Shown here one piece after another: positions 43,441 to 54,354 of a stretch of DNA of 64,000 nt (positions are counted from its first letter, which is position 1; the number at the start of each line of letters is the position of its first letter). Source of the DNA: Anthoceros angustus (Eukaryota; Streptophyta; Anthocerotopsida; Anthocerotales; Anthocerotaceae); the NCBI GenBank assembly GCA_010909165.1, contig VJWM01000044.1, positions 1,736,001 to 1,800,000 of the forward strand, read 5' to 3'. Under the pieces are notes generated by a model. The model searched no databases. It was not told where the DNA came from and worked only from the letters and a program-made list of their open reading frames with translations. Both the position numbers and the translations under genes were made by a program.

Positions 43441-43789
43441 GGGGGCTATTACAAAGTTTTGGGATAAACCATGATAGGCAAGGGAAACAACCTGTTTGTG
43501 TGGGCAAGCTTCCACCTGCAAATGTCTGCAGTGCGATGGTGGGTGATTTGTTTCATTCTGGCTGAGAGTGCTCAGCTGGAATTGCCTTGTCCTTAAGCCT
43601 TCGCTGAATGGCCGGAGCTGCAATGATCTTTGAAATATCTACCTCCAAGCAATATTTTATGCCACTCCTGTGTTACGGCTGATTGTAGTTATGATGTAGT
43701 AGGAAATCGTTCTTGCGTTGCCAACACTGTTGGTTCGCTTGTTTATATGTGTGTGTAGTGGATTGCCTGCAAGAAAGAGGTGGTTCGGG
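43441..43789. other. Sequence downstream of copy 2, no gene seen
   Basis: Unique sequence after the tandem duplication. No coding region, RNA gene or terminator could be identified. It may hold the 3' UTR of the serine-rich gene. Confidence 0.4.
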
Positions 43790-43996
43790 CTGTTCAAAAG
43801 CTTCTAGGAAATGGCAATATGTTTTGGGCTTTTCAAAAGCGTCTTCGACATGGCCGTGTGTTTTGGACTGCTCAGAAGCTTCGTCGACATGGCTGTGTGT
43901 TTTGGACTGATCAAAAGCGTCTTCAACATGGCCGGATGTTTTGGACTGCTCAGAAGCTTCGTCGACATGGCTGTGTGTTTTGAACCGTTCATAAGA
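43790..43996. repeat. 39-bp minisatellite with alternating subtypes
   Basis: The word gttttgg recurs at exactly 39-bp spacing (43,821; 43,860; 43,899; 43,938), with gttttga at 43,977. Two subtypes alternate: one with ctgctcagaagcttcgtcg and one with tcaaaagcgtcttc, giving a 78-bp higher-order unit. Since 39 is divisible by three, two plus-strand frames stay open through it (13-residue repeats), but nothing else suggests a protein. Confidence 0.85.
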
Positions 43997-44415
43997 GTCA
44001 TTCTTATTTTTTAATGGACTTGTTCAGAAGCTTCTTCGAGATAGCTAATGTGCAGAAAGTGTTCTAACGCTTTATCCCTGTTCCATGTCACGACGGTCTT
44101 AACGCAACTAGTGCTTCGTCAACTTCTGTACTTTAAATTTTCTACCGTGGCGGTCTTTGTGGATTGCAACAGACTTTCCAATTTAATGATACAATAATTG
44201 ATAAGTGTGTTGCGTACATATAAGCAGGACCAACGACAATTTCCGCTGAAAAGCTACTTCACTTGAAAGCTACGTCGTCAGGTCATTATTACGGTATGTA
44301 ATATGCTCACCAATTATGATACAAGTCCAATACGAATACACCTGCTTAACAATCCTTGCCTCACGCCTCACTGGGCATGAATGGTGGCAGGTGAAAATGA
44401 AAACGGAAAAAAAAT

Positions 44416-47400
44416 TTAAGCGGACTCCGGTAGCATAGGGGAAGATCGTAGAAGGCGTTCCACCTCATCACTTACTTCAGCTTGCAATTTCCATTCCTGT
44501 TCGACCACGACAAGATATTAGCTTTCCCCCTTACGACTGCATTTTCATTGATAAAAAAGACGCTCATAGATGAATACCGCTTGAAGAGACTCGACCTCCA
44601 TCAGGCGTTCGATCTGTTCTGCAATGCTTGCCTGGGTGACAGTCGTATTGAAGGGCTTTAGAAAGAACCACAAGCAGAACAAATCGAAGGATAGCGACAA
44701 ATGTTTGCAGGTGAGACATTTCGCGATCAGCAATCTCACCGCAGCACCAGCGTCCTCTGCAGCTAGAACATCCACATCCATCTCTACTTCAATCTCAATC
44801 ATGGAAGCAACCTGCATGCAACACACACGCACGCTCTCTCTCTGAGTGAGGTGGAAGCAAGGCAAGTTGGACCAGCAACTGGCAGGGGATCATTGCTGTA
44901 AGCAAAACGAGGCAGGGGGGTCGGACATCCACCTTGGCATAGTTGTCCATTAGTTCAAGTCGAGCCGTCAGTCGTTCATCCAGACCCTCTCTGGCCTTCT
45001 TCACTCGTGCAATCCTGGCACTACACTACCGAAGTAATAAGATTATCAGTGGATATTCCAGGCAAACGAGTTGGCCTCTCACTGTTCGATGGTTCACTTG
45101 AAAAGCATTTTCACCTGTAGGTGTCTATCCCCACAGCTTCCATTTTGTTCTGAAGTTGGCACATCCGAGCCAACATTCGCACCTGTATGACCAAACCAGG
45201 TATGAGACCATTCACACATCTCGCGCATGGACCGCAAGAATAATGATGGAAGTAGTAATACCTCTTCAGCTGCGGCACGCGAGAGCTCTTCAAGCCGTTC
45301 CTGCAATTTCTGATGTTGAGAAAGCAACTGTTGCCTGAGAGCTGTGGCGTCCACTGCTTTTTGTGGGAGCTACCGACAGATAGGGCTGATTTAGTTCCAC
45401 ATGACATTCGGCAGGATGGGGAAGAACCCAAACTCCAGACGAAAGTCAGTTCTCCAACAATTGTTTAGGTGAGCATACCTGATTCAATTTGGGCAGGACA
45501 AATGCATTTGCAGCTCCACCAAGGGCCACAGCAGCAGCCGCCCCGACGGCGATCACTTGAGGAAGAGTTGGGTCGATCAAAGCCGTTGCAGCATCACTGC
45601 TAGCAAGCAACACTGCAGCAGGAACGAGGACAGATGTGTCGAATGACGCTCCACTCCCAGACTTTGGAGGGGCGCGTGTTAAGTCTGACACACGCCCAGT
45701 TACATGATTTGTGATTGCCATAGGTTCAGCTGGCCGCCACCCTGGGGCTCTGGTGCTGGATTTCAAGGGGCCTATGCCACGTCCTGCCGAGGCTGGAGCT
45801 GCCAAAGCTACTGTGACCCTCTCTCCCTCTTGTGCAGGAAGATCTGCTGTTGCTGTTGCAAATCTGTGTGTTCGAGCTAGACCACCTGGAGTTCTTACCT
45901 TCAGGAAACATGTAAAATGGTTAGAGACCTTCAAAGCTCAGATGGACAGGAAACGCTGGCGTACAGTTCGATAGACTGCAAGCTCACCACAACTGCATGC
46001 ACAGCTGCTGCAGGAGCCCGGCTCCCAAACTGCAACACCCGCACACCTCTTTGGAACATAGAGATCTCTCCGCTGCAAGTCCTTACTTTGTGAGCGGGCA
46101 AAATTTCATTACCCAGCCTGTCTCGGAAGCAAATGTCTCGAATAACATCGAGCTTACCTTAGAGATTCACTTTCACAGCTAACCACATCCCCAGACATGA
46201 GTTCGTACTGATATCGACATTTTGCACAGGGCACCAGCTGCAGCAATTTAAACATAGTCAGAGCTCCATTCCCACCTGTTATTGATAATGAGACAGCATT
46301 CACCACACTGACTCACCTGAATACCATGCTGCGGCTGGACAACTGCAAGAGGTGTTTTACAAGTTGGGCACATCACAACTTTTCCAAAAGGAACCTGCAT
46401 ACAGAATCTAAACCATCCCTTGTGAGAACTGCAGTTACTTCAGGCAACCAGTTTTTGGTTATCACACAAAGTGCTGTCCTTGACCCAACAGGATGAACAC
46501 CAAGCATTCCTGAGTCCATGCTCCAGCTGCATTGCGTTAGGGTATTTCTAGTTCATTCAACAAGTTTGATTCAATTAGACGAGAGGTCAAAGCGGCATTC
46601 CCTACACACAAGGAGGATACCGTGACCTAGTTCAGGCTGCTATAAAACACTTTCAGTAGCTTCACCAAACAAAATTCGACACACCTCATCACCAGAAGGA
46701 ACACCACGACGCCGTATATCAGCCACTTTCTCGAGCGCATCTGATACTCGCAGAGATGCAGCCAGACCTCGAACCAAAGCAGAATAGGTGGTTACGTCGG
46801 CCTGTGGCCATCTCCAGCAGCCGTCTTTCTCACCACCAAGACTAACTGCACAAAACATAGCCCGTGGAATGAAACATGATAGAGAAAACCCGCAACCTTC
46901 AACCGAAACAGCCCCAAACAGCTAACAAGGATTCACCTTCATCAGTGTCAAGCCTTCGTATCAAAAGGCTGGAGCGCATGGCATCAAGTATTGAATAAGC
47001 TAACTCTACGTTGTTCTCTGCGAGTGCAGCTACTATCAGATCCGAACACTCCGTATTGCTCAAGACACGGCCCTCCCCTCCAGCTACTTCAGAGATCAGT
47101 GACAACACGGCATCTGCATTTGGTGCTGTTGCCAGCTTTCGCAACAGCCTGTCAGCTTGTGCCACCACATCTGATAGGTCCTCTGTCTCTGCATTAGCAG
47201 AGACTGCTGGGTAGCTATCAGGCTTCAACGTGCGCGAGAACCTAGCTGCTTCAGTAGCTTCGACAGGTTCATTGGCCCTTATATCAGGAGAAATGGTGGC
47301 TCTCATTGCAGCCGTAGCTATGTCTCTGAAATTGCCATCCGCCAAAGATGACACATTATCCATGACTCCACCCGCCAGCTTCCGTTGCGAATCTTCCCCA

Positions 47401-48359
47401 GGCACACCTTGAAGCCCAAGATTGAAGAGTTCCGCTCCGGCATCCACCGTATTTTTAGCCGCTGTTCCATCCCTGCCATCGGAACTGACATTGTACTGCC
47501 CATTTTCAGCAGCATGGAGAACAAATGCAATGGACCTCGTTCTTGACACACATGAATACTGTCTGCTTGGATGATCAATCCCCAGGGAGGAGTCTCCGGT
47601 AGCCAGGCACAGTCTTTTGGAACAACAGCACGCCTTCAGGCTTTGGTCAACCCCACTTCTCGACTGCTGAAAGCTGATGACCCTGCGACCTGAAGATGGC
47701 AGGCCACTAGCTTTAGCACGAGGAGCCAATGTTACTAAACACCGGGCATTTTTGGGCCTGGGATATTTCCAGCTTCCACACAATGTCGCTGGACAACGCC
47801 TTAGATGTCTTGTGGTCCGATAATCCAAGGAATTACATGCTACCAGAGCTCCAACCTCGAGATCTGTTCCAAGCGGGTATGTTGGTACACCAAATTTTCT
47901 TGGAGAGTAACCTAAGCATCTACAATCAAGAACAGGGCCTGAGATATGTACAAAACCTAATCTCCGCAATGCAGTCCTGGCAAGGCATGGGCAGAGCTGG
48001 CTCCTAATCCTGCCTGTTGAATCTGCGCCACGCCTGCAAGCATACCTTGGATTTCCTCTACCAGGTCCACTGTATGCACTACTGCAGGAAGGGGCTGGAC
48101 ACCGAAGTCTCTCCACTTGTGCAGATCGGCCCAGCCTTGCATCGGGACCCGATACTGGCGCCACACTGTATGCAACAGCAATCCCTGTTGAAATTCTGCT
48201 CTCGGAACCTCCACATTGATTCGTTTGGAGAACAGAACCCTGCCATGGAATTGGTCCTGACAGACAGTGCGAGACCGATGTCATCGGCGACCGCAAGCCG
48301 CCGACGCGTGTGCTACTGGCTAGGCACATACAGGGGCCTCCTGCTGCTATGTTGGCCAT
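44416..48359 (-). CDS. Twelve-exon gene: CxxC-pair, single-membrane-segment, coiled-coil protein
   Basis: Exons by GT-AG junctions with consistent phase (minus strand, right to left): 48,359-46,937; 46,845-46,685; 46,394-46,317; 46,237-46,158; 46,072-45,988; 45,898-45,479; 45,369-45,262; 45,182-45,115; 45,020-44,933; 44,811-44,740; 44,631-44,578; 44,496-44,416. They give about 905 residues. Exon 1 has a Ser- and Arg-rich N-terminus that could be a transit peptide. Exon 2 has a PPR-like helix pair (TTYSALVRGLAASLRVSDAL). Exons 3-4 hold CPTC and CAKC pairs (zinc-ribbon-like). Exon 6 has ARTHRFATATADLPAQEGER and a hydrophobic segment (VIAVGAAAAVALGGAANAF). The last exons are coiled coil (QQLLSQHQKLQERLEELSRA; IASMIE-type block) ending LLRSSPMLPESA. 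It matches a conserved plant family I remember by pattern but cannot name; function unknown. The 5' end of exon 1 is least certain. Confidence 0.75.
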
Positions 48360-49234
48360 CACATGACACACGCCCCCACAATCTTAACGGTTCAGACCTG
48401 GATTCAAGCTGACCATGTTCCACAGCTAGCTCAGACAATGAGCAAGGCGGCAATTGCTGCGGCCGCCCTCTAAGCCAGTGCAACCATCCACAGGACCTGC
48501 TGGAGCAGCACCATTTGCCTCAAATGCGAACGCTTCTGGCTACCCATCACACGCCGTGATCCATCTGGAGCCCCACATGCCTTCCGCATTCTACCGTGAA
48601 GCCGTCGTCATTCGGTAGGTTCAACCGTATCTCACGCAGGCATTGCTCACCTTGGCTGCTACGATCCCTTTGATTCGGGGTGCAGTCTACCATGGGCACT
48701 GTCTTCCGACTGACGTGGCAAGCAACCCTTGGTGGAGAGTCTTTGGAGGATAGAGGTCGTGACATGATCTTTGGAGATTTACCAGCAATATATAATAGAC
48801 GTGCTTGCCAAATGCTCCAATGGCCGCGGCACAGGAACAACTGGAACATTTCTCGGGTGGTTATCCACAGCAGTTTACAAATAGTTATCCACCCAGATAA
48901 ATTGCGGAAAGTCGGATCAAACCAGTTCTCTTGAGAGCCACTTTTCGCACGGACACAAATCAAACGCCGTAGGGACGCATAGAAAAGCACCACACATGCG
49001 ACGTATGGGTCCCTGGCCAACCATCGAACACCTGTCTGTCAAATCCTGTACTTACACTTGCCATGAAGTACCAACATCTTGGGTTCAACTGCTGGGCCCC
49101 CCTCGCAACTCTGTTTACCTCTGTAACCAAGCGGAGAGACCATCTCCCTTGCAACCAATCGGAGAGACCATTCCTTACGTCCTCCTGTCTTGCTCTTCTC
49201 GCATGCCACTAGGACACGACCTTTCTGCCCCACG
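48360..49234. other. Intergenic, no supported gene
   Basis: Upstream of the twelve-exon gene. A minus-strand frame at 48,547-49,020 is open but has no family features. The region should contain the promoter of the twelve-exon gene. A short internal duplication (gcggagagaccatctcccttgcaac and ggagagaccattccttacg) lies at 49,130-49,180. Confidence 0.35.
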
Positions 49235-49610
49235 CCCTGCTAGGAATATCCAGCTAACATAGCATTCCATGTCCCACATCTTTTTGCGACGTCCGTCAAA
49301 CAGTGTCTGAGCACCTTGTTAGCTGCGACGCTTTCGATACATGTCATGAAGCAGATGGTACAAATGAACAGATGAGGCTCAACACCACAAGCCAGCACAT
49401 CGGCATGTATGTTCCGCCCAGTTTTCCAGTCTGAACCCCTTGCACAGGCCTGAGGGCTGCGACGTGCAAAAACACATGGCCATCTGCACATCCGATGGTA
49501 AAGTTGTATCGCCTGTGTCTTGTCCGTGTTTGACATGCACAAAGAAACTGGCAGACCATGTGATGGGATCAGGTGTGGCAACTGTAGCATTATGTTTGCT
49601 TGCGAGCCAA
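49235..49610 (-). pseudogene. Relic of a PLS-class PPR gene
   Basis: Fragments in at least two frames align in order with one PPR triplet of the neighbouring genes: PDPITWSASFFVHVKHGQD, QAIQLYHRM, QACARGSDWKTGRNIHADVL with ACGVEPHLFIC, then CGTWNAMLAGYS. The intact paralogue at 51.2-53.5 kb reads AIHLYHRM, QACARAAVLKSGQQVHADLL and VVTWNAMISGYS. Several indels and missing S-motif sequence make it nonfunctional. It lies on the same strand as the exonuclease and PPR genes to its right. Confidence 0.75.
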
Positions 49611-49946
49611 AAACTCCCGGCCAAGCCCCTGCTGAGTGTATCCTTAAAGACCTCGCGCACGAATTTGGTAGTGGCTTGCGAGGCTGATGCTGGGCAAGAA
49701 ACACCCGGAGCGCTCAACGCACTCGCCAAATGCATGTCCTGCGAACTTGAGAATCGGGTTCGCTGCTGATCCTGTGACGCTCTGCTGATTCTACGAGATA
49801 GAATCCCGACCCCGCTTGCAGCATCCATCCACGCCAGCTCATAGACTTGCACAAACCGATCAGACTCCTACCCTGCAACCGGTCGAATATCACAAAGTGG
49901 AGGCATTGCCACCAAGCACCTGCCCTACTCCTGGTTTCGTCCCCCG

Positions 49947-51104
49947 TCACCTGGCTGAGTCGTCAAGCTCTGGGAGAGACTCCCAGAGCTTGAGAGATCT
50001 CTTCTTCAGTTGCTGGCACTCAGAAGGGTGCACACACGTACCCATCGCATCCAGCAGTTGAATGTACTTGAGGCCCCCATCCCGGGGCACCCGGAACACG
50101 AGATCCTGCACGCCAGACGGCAGCACGGAGGAGGGCAGCTGGGAGCGCAGAGTGAGGAGACTCTTTCCCAGAGCGGCATCCTCCTTGCTACGAAGCAAGC
50201 TCTCTCGAACCCGCTTCTCCGTCACGTCGTGGCAGCGGTCCAGGAGGGATTCCAGAGAGCCGTGCTCCCGGATGAGTTTCACCGCCGTCTTCTCCCCGAT
50301 CCCAGGCACGCCAGGAATGTTATCCACAGCATCCCCCACCAGAGCCCGCACATCCACATACTGCGACGGCTCCAAGTCGACATACATCTCCTTGAACTCC
50401 TCCATTCCGAAGGACACCAGCCCGGAGCCCCTGGGGAGCGGCCGCAGCAGGCGCAGCGACGGGGAGAGGAGCTGGAAGAAATCCTTGTCCACGGACGCAA
50501 CCCTGACCTTCATCCCGGCCCCCACGGCCTGCACGGCCAGGGCGGCGATGACGTCGTCCGCCTCCACCCCGGGGACCTCCAGCGCGCACACCTCCATGGC
50601 CAGCAGCGCGGACTTGGCGTAGCCCGCCACCTCGTACAGGGCGTCGGGGATCGGCGGGCGGCCCGCCTTGTAGGTCGGCAGCAGCAGGTGCCTGAAGGTG
50701 GCGCCCTTGAAGTCGAAGACAACGGCGACGCAGGTGGGAAGCAGCTCCAGCAGCCTGAGCAGGCTGGCCAGGGCCGTGAAGACGGTGAGCACCGAGTCCC
50801 CGTTGCCATCCGACTTGTGCTCTCGCATCTTACCGTGGTGGATTCTGGCCATGAGCTTGTAGTAGGCTCTGTCCAGCAGGTTGTTGCCATCCACCAGCAC
50901 CAGCCTGCCCTGCTGCTGCGGCCCTGCTGCTTCAGAGGCAGCACGAACCAGGAAGCTTCGCTGGCGGCGGCATGACACCGGGCTGGCAGCAGCACCAGCA
51001 GCCTTCTTCACCGCCACCATTCCTCTGCTGCCATGCCGATGATGCTGCAGCAGTAGCGGCCGGAAAGATGCGTGGGAGACAGAGAGCTGTTGCCAAAACC
51101 GCAT
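49947..51104 (-). CDS. Organellar 5'-3' exonuclease (PolI N-domain type)
   Basis: Enzymes of this family remove 5' flaps or RNA primers during DNA replication and repair; plant versions act in plastids or mitochondria (OEX1/OEX2 type). The 385-residue reading starts at the first in-frame ATG (51,104), giving an Arg-, Ser- and Ala-rich presequence of about 65 residues. Motifs: LVDGNNLLDRAYY (70-82), VVFDFKGATFRH (128-139), PTYKAGRPP (143-151), GVEADDVIAALA (179-190), ASVDKDFFQLL (203-213) and the helix-hairpin-helix VGDAVDNIPGVPGIGEKTA (256-274). These supply the conserved Asp and Glu metal ligands. There is no polymerase domain. The gene is intronless and starts about 120 bp beyond the stop of the PPR gene to its right on the same strand. 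Confidence 0.9.
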   Translation of the reverse strand: MRFWQQLSVSHASFRPLLLQHHRHGSRGMVAVKKAAGAAASPVSCRRQRSFLVRAASEAAGPQQQGRLVLVDGNNLLDRAYYKLMARIHHGKMREHKSDGNGDSVLTVFTALASLLRLLELLPTCVAVVFDFKGATFRHLLLPTYKAGRPPIPDALYEVAGYAKSALLAMEVCALEVPGVEADDVIAALAVQAVGAGMKVRVASVDKDFFQLLSPSLRLLRPLPRGSGLVSFGMEEFKEMYVDLEPSQYVDVRALVGDAVDNIPGVPGIGEKTAVKLIREHGSLESLLDRCHDVTEKRVRESLLRSKEDAALGKSLLTLRSQLPSSVLPSGVQDLVFRVPRDGGLKYIQLLDAMGTCVHPSECQQLKKRSLKLWESLPELDDSAR

Positions 51105-51222
51105 GCTCCGTCTTCTGGCTGGCAACAGCTGCTCCTGCCCGAAATGTTGAATGTAGAGACCCCCGATGAGCTCCAAGAATGTCGGAAGAGAAATCTAGTG
51201 GCCTCAACTTCAATCCAGCGGA

Positions 51223-53523
51223 TCACAAGCGAGGCTGCTGCAGAGGACATGAGTTTGGTCTTGAATGGCTTGAACAAATTGCAATAACGGAAGGCAGCCT
51301 CATCACACTATTCAATGAGGTTTTCAAAGTCTGTAAGCATACAATCTGTCCTCCTACAAGTGGTAGGCAGCGAGCTTCCCTAATTCGCTTCGCTACTCTC
51401 GATATGTAGGCTGTGGCAGTACAAGAATTCCCGCAGACCCGCAAAAATTTCTCACTGTGGATATGGCGGGCACTCTCGGCTGCGTTGTTCAGGCCATGTG
51501 CAATAGCCAGCTCCCCGCGCTCACTACACGAATGAGCTTCCTCTCCAACATCAGAGGCCGCGTTCAGATGTGGCACACATCCTTCTTTCCAGAAGGATTT
51601 GGTAACAGCCTGTTCCAGCCTTCCTTGGCTCCCAGGACGATTCCTATGCCCGACGAGAAAACGATGCACGAGCCCGTCCTTGTCTGTCCACCAACTCTGG
51701 CCCGGCTCCTTCCATGCCCTAATTCTTTTTCTCCTGGCCTGCATCTCCCGTGCCTGCTCCCACATGCGGGCACCGGTGTATATGTTCAACATCAACACAT
51801 AAGCTGCAGCGTCTTTCTCATCTAGCTTCACTGCTTCATCGAAAGCATGGCGTCCGATCTCCACATTGCTCCACTTTCGACAAGCCGCTAATAGAGTGTG
51901 CCAAACTGAAGCATTAGGTGGCACAGACATAGCCCTTGCTACAGCTAGCGCCTCGTCCAATTGTCCTGCACGACCCAGGAGATCCACTATGCATGCGTAG
52001 TGGTCAGCCGTGGGCTCGATGCCATGGTGTTTTCTCATGACCTCAAAGTACTCTCGCCCCCTGTTCACTAGGCCTGTATGACTACATACTGTTAGGGCAC
52101 TTAGGAATGTGATGCCATCTGGTTTTACGCCCTCCGCGCTCATCCTGAGAACCAGGTCGAAGACCGCTTCACTGTCTCCTTGACGGGTGTAGCCCGCAAT
52201 AAGTGCATTCCAGGCTGCACCATCTCTTTCAGGCAATCCCTCAAACACCTGCAGTGCATCAATCATGCTACCGCACTTAGCGTACATGTTTATCAAGCTA
52301 CCAGCTATGAGCAAATTAGCTTGAAGACCCTGTTCTTTAATCTGTGTATGGAGCTCCCTCCCTAGATGCAAAGCTCCCACACAAGCACATGCCTGCAGGA
52401 GGCACACGAATGTCACGGAATTGGGTGCAACCACGCCCTCTTCTTGCATGGCCCTATAAAGACGAAGGGCCTCCTGTCCCATGCCCTGTTGAGAATATCC
52501 CGCGATCATGGCATTCCAAGCCACCAAGTATTTTTGACCAAGTCCGTCAAACACACCCTGGGCATCCTCTAGGCTGCCGCACTTTGCATACATGTTGAGC
52601 AAACTGCTGGCGATAAACACATCATCTTGAAATCCTTGTGTGGCGATCTGTGCATGAAGCTGCTTCCCCTTCTCTAAACCTGGGGCTCCCAGACTTGCAC
52701 ATGCCTGCAGGAGGGACACGAACGTCACAGAATCCGGTGCAGTCATGCCTTCCGCCTGCATAGCCATATAAAGACCGAGGGCTTCCTGACCCATCCCCTG
52801 CTGGGAATATCCCGATATCATTGCATTCCAAGTCACTACATCTTTCTCAGGAAGCTCGTCAAACACTCTATGAGCGTCTTCCAAACTGCCACACTTTGCA
52901 TACATGCCCACCAAGGAACTACGCACAAACAAATCAGGCTCCACGCAACTAGCCAACAAGTCAGCATGCACCTGCTGCCCAGATTTCAGGACTGCAGCCC
53001 TCGCACAAGCCTGAAGGGCTGCTACAAACACATAGCAGTTCGGCTTCACACTGGAGCTGCGCATCCTATGATACAGATGTATGGCCTGCTTATCTTGTCC
53101 CTGTTTAACATGCGCAGAAATAATGGCAGCCCACGTAAAGGCATCTGGTTTGGCAACCATAGTGAACACATCCACAGCTTCTTGCAACCTGGCATGGGAA
53201 GAATACATTCGCAGAATGTGGTTGCACAGGAACGTATCCGACACATACCCCTTCTTCACGGCGAGAGCATGAACACGACGGCCCAGAAGCAGATCTTTCT
53301 TAGCCACACATTCTTTTACGAGCATATAAAAGAGAGATTTGGAAGCATGACAGTCTGTTTGCACCAGGAGTCCCAGAGCATAAACTGCCTCCGAGAGCTG
53401 GCCCCGCTGACATAGAGTAGCCACAATTTCACCCGTTATACCTCTTCCATATCCTCCAGCTCTGCGAGGGTAACGACCATCCAGCACGTAATTGGAGGCA
53501 TTAGCACGACAACCCATCGGCAT
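51223..53523 (-). CDS. PLS-class PPR protein (766 aa) with degenerate DYW tail
   Basis: PPR proteins bind organellar RNA, about one base per motif; PLS types with a DYW domain direct C-to-U editing. The ATG at 53,523 gives MPMGCRANASNYVLDGRYPR. An N-terminal PPR pair precedes three PLS triplets (DAFTWAAIIS..., DVVTWNAMIS..., YLVAWNAMIA...) and a final triplet with P2-L2-S2 features (DGITFLSALTVCSHTGLVNR; DHYACIVDLLGRAGQLDEAL). E1/E2 regions follow (AAYVLMLNIYTGARMWEQAR; PGQSWWTDKDGLVHRFLVG). The tail keeps DYW echoes (ELAIAHGLNNA, LRVCGNSCTATAYISRVAKR). The HxE and CxxCH active-site residues are lost (CSERGE; CGNSC) and no DYW end is present. It is intronless. An organellar presequence is not obvious, so an upstream start or exon is possible. 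Confidence 0.9.
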   Translation of the reverse strand: MPMGCRANASNYVLDGRYPRRAGGYGRGITGEIVATLCQRGQLSEAVYALGLLVQTDCHASKSLFYMLVKECVAKKDLLLGRRVHALAVKKGYVSDTFLCNHILRMYSSHARLQEAVDVFTMVAKPDAFTWAAIISAHVKQGQDKQAIHLYHRMRSSSVKPNCYVFVAALQACARAAVLKSGQQVHADLLASCVEPDLFVRSSLVGMYAKCGSLEDAHRVFDELPEKDVVTWNAMISGYSQQGMGQEALGLYMAMQAEGMTAPDSVTFVSLLQACASLGAPGLEKGKQLHAQIATQGFQDDVFIASSLLNMYAKCGSLEDAQGVFDGLGQKYLVAWNAMIAGYSQQGMGQEALRLYRAMQEEGVVAPNSVTFVCLLQACACVGALHLGRELHTQIKEQGLQANLLIAGSLINMYAKCGSMIDALQVFEGLPERDGAAWNALIAGYTRQGDSEAVFDLVLRMSAEGVKPDGITFLSALTVCSHTGLVNRGREYFEVMRKHHGIEPTADHYACIVDLLGRAGQLDEALAVARAMSVPPNASVWHTLLAACRKWSNVEIGRHAFDEAVKLDEKDAAAYVLMLNIYTGARMWEQAREMQARRKRIRAWKEPGQSWWTDKDGLVHRFLVGHRNRPGSQGRLEQAVTKSFWKEGCVPHLNAASDVGEEAHSCSERGELAIAHGLNNAAESARHIHSEKFLRVCGNSCTATAYISRVAKRIREARCLPLVGGQIVCLQTLKTSLNSVMRLPSVIAICSSHSRPNSCPLQQPRL

Positions 53524-54354
53524 ATCCAGATCACCCCATTCGCATGAGCAAGCTTGTACAAGTTGCTCAGCTAGCGGACCTCCTTGGACTCCTCATGCCC
53601 GCAAGTCAGGCTAATTGGAAGCCCAGACTCCGCGCTCACTGCCGGTTCAATTCGAGGATCTGCAGACGCACAGTATGCAAATCACCTTTGAAACAAAGAG
53701 GCACACCGGGCTTACAACAAAGAGTATGCGTCTCTACAGTGACCCAATCTAGGGACTCTTACCTACGGAGTTCATTAGGGGACCTGGTACTTCCAATTGA
53801 ATGTATATCTGTTAGCCTCAGAATAGGACAGCCATGGCTACCGGAAGATCGCCCCGCAACCATGGATGCAACAAGCACCAACCCGTCGCTGGGCAGTGCC
53901 TGGAATCCCTTGCATTCACATGTCTCACAAGTACACGAGCCCGACATTTGCCACACCTAAAAACACAGGAACATGGCAAGAGCCGGCTCGCATTCTATGG
54001 ACTCCGTCGCCTGCCCGACTCCGCTCCAGACCTGGCTGACCCAGCTGCGCCTCCCAATCCTTCGATGGCTGGCATGGCCGCATTGCTGCACAGCTGGTTG
54101 GGCATCAATAACATGAGCGTCTTCCCATGTGCGTACGAATGGCTCCACTGTCAGCTGACACCAAAATGTTTCCATCATCCCTCAAATGAATGAGTAGATG
54201 ACGCTCCGTTCATGGACTGAGCAGGCCTAAGTACTTGAAGCTTTCCAACTCGCTAGGCAGTCTGACTTGAGTCTGTCCTGCTTGTCCAGGTGAATGATTC
54301 TCTCATGGTTGTGACTTCTATTCCAATGTCTACAGGGTGGCATGCGCTCTTGGC
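53524..54354. promoter_or_regulatory. Divergent spacer between two PPR genes
   Basis: About 830 bp separate the minus-strand PPR start from the plus-strand PPR start, so promoters of both should lie here. Weak similarity between its flanks is expected from the duplicated genes, but no TATA box or other element could be assigned. A possible splice acceptor (ttccaatgtctacag, ending about 54,335) precedes the plus-strand frame. Confidence 0.35.

Noticed and set aside
50010-50975. A 321-codon plus-strand open frame opposite the exonuclease
   Set aside because: The minus strand has all family motifs of the 5'-3' exonuclease. The plus-strand frame is its GC-rich complement.
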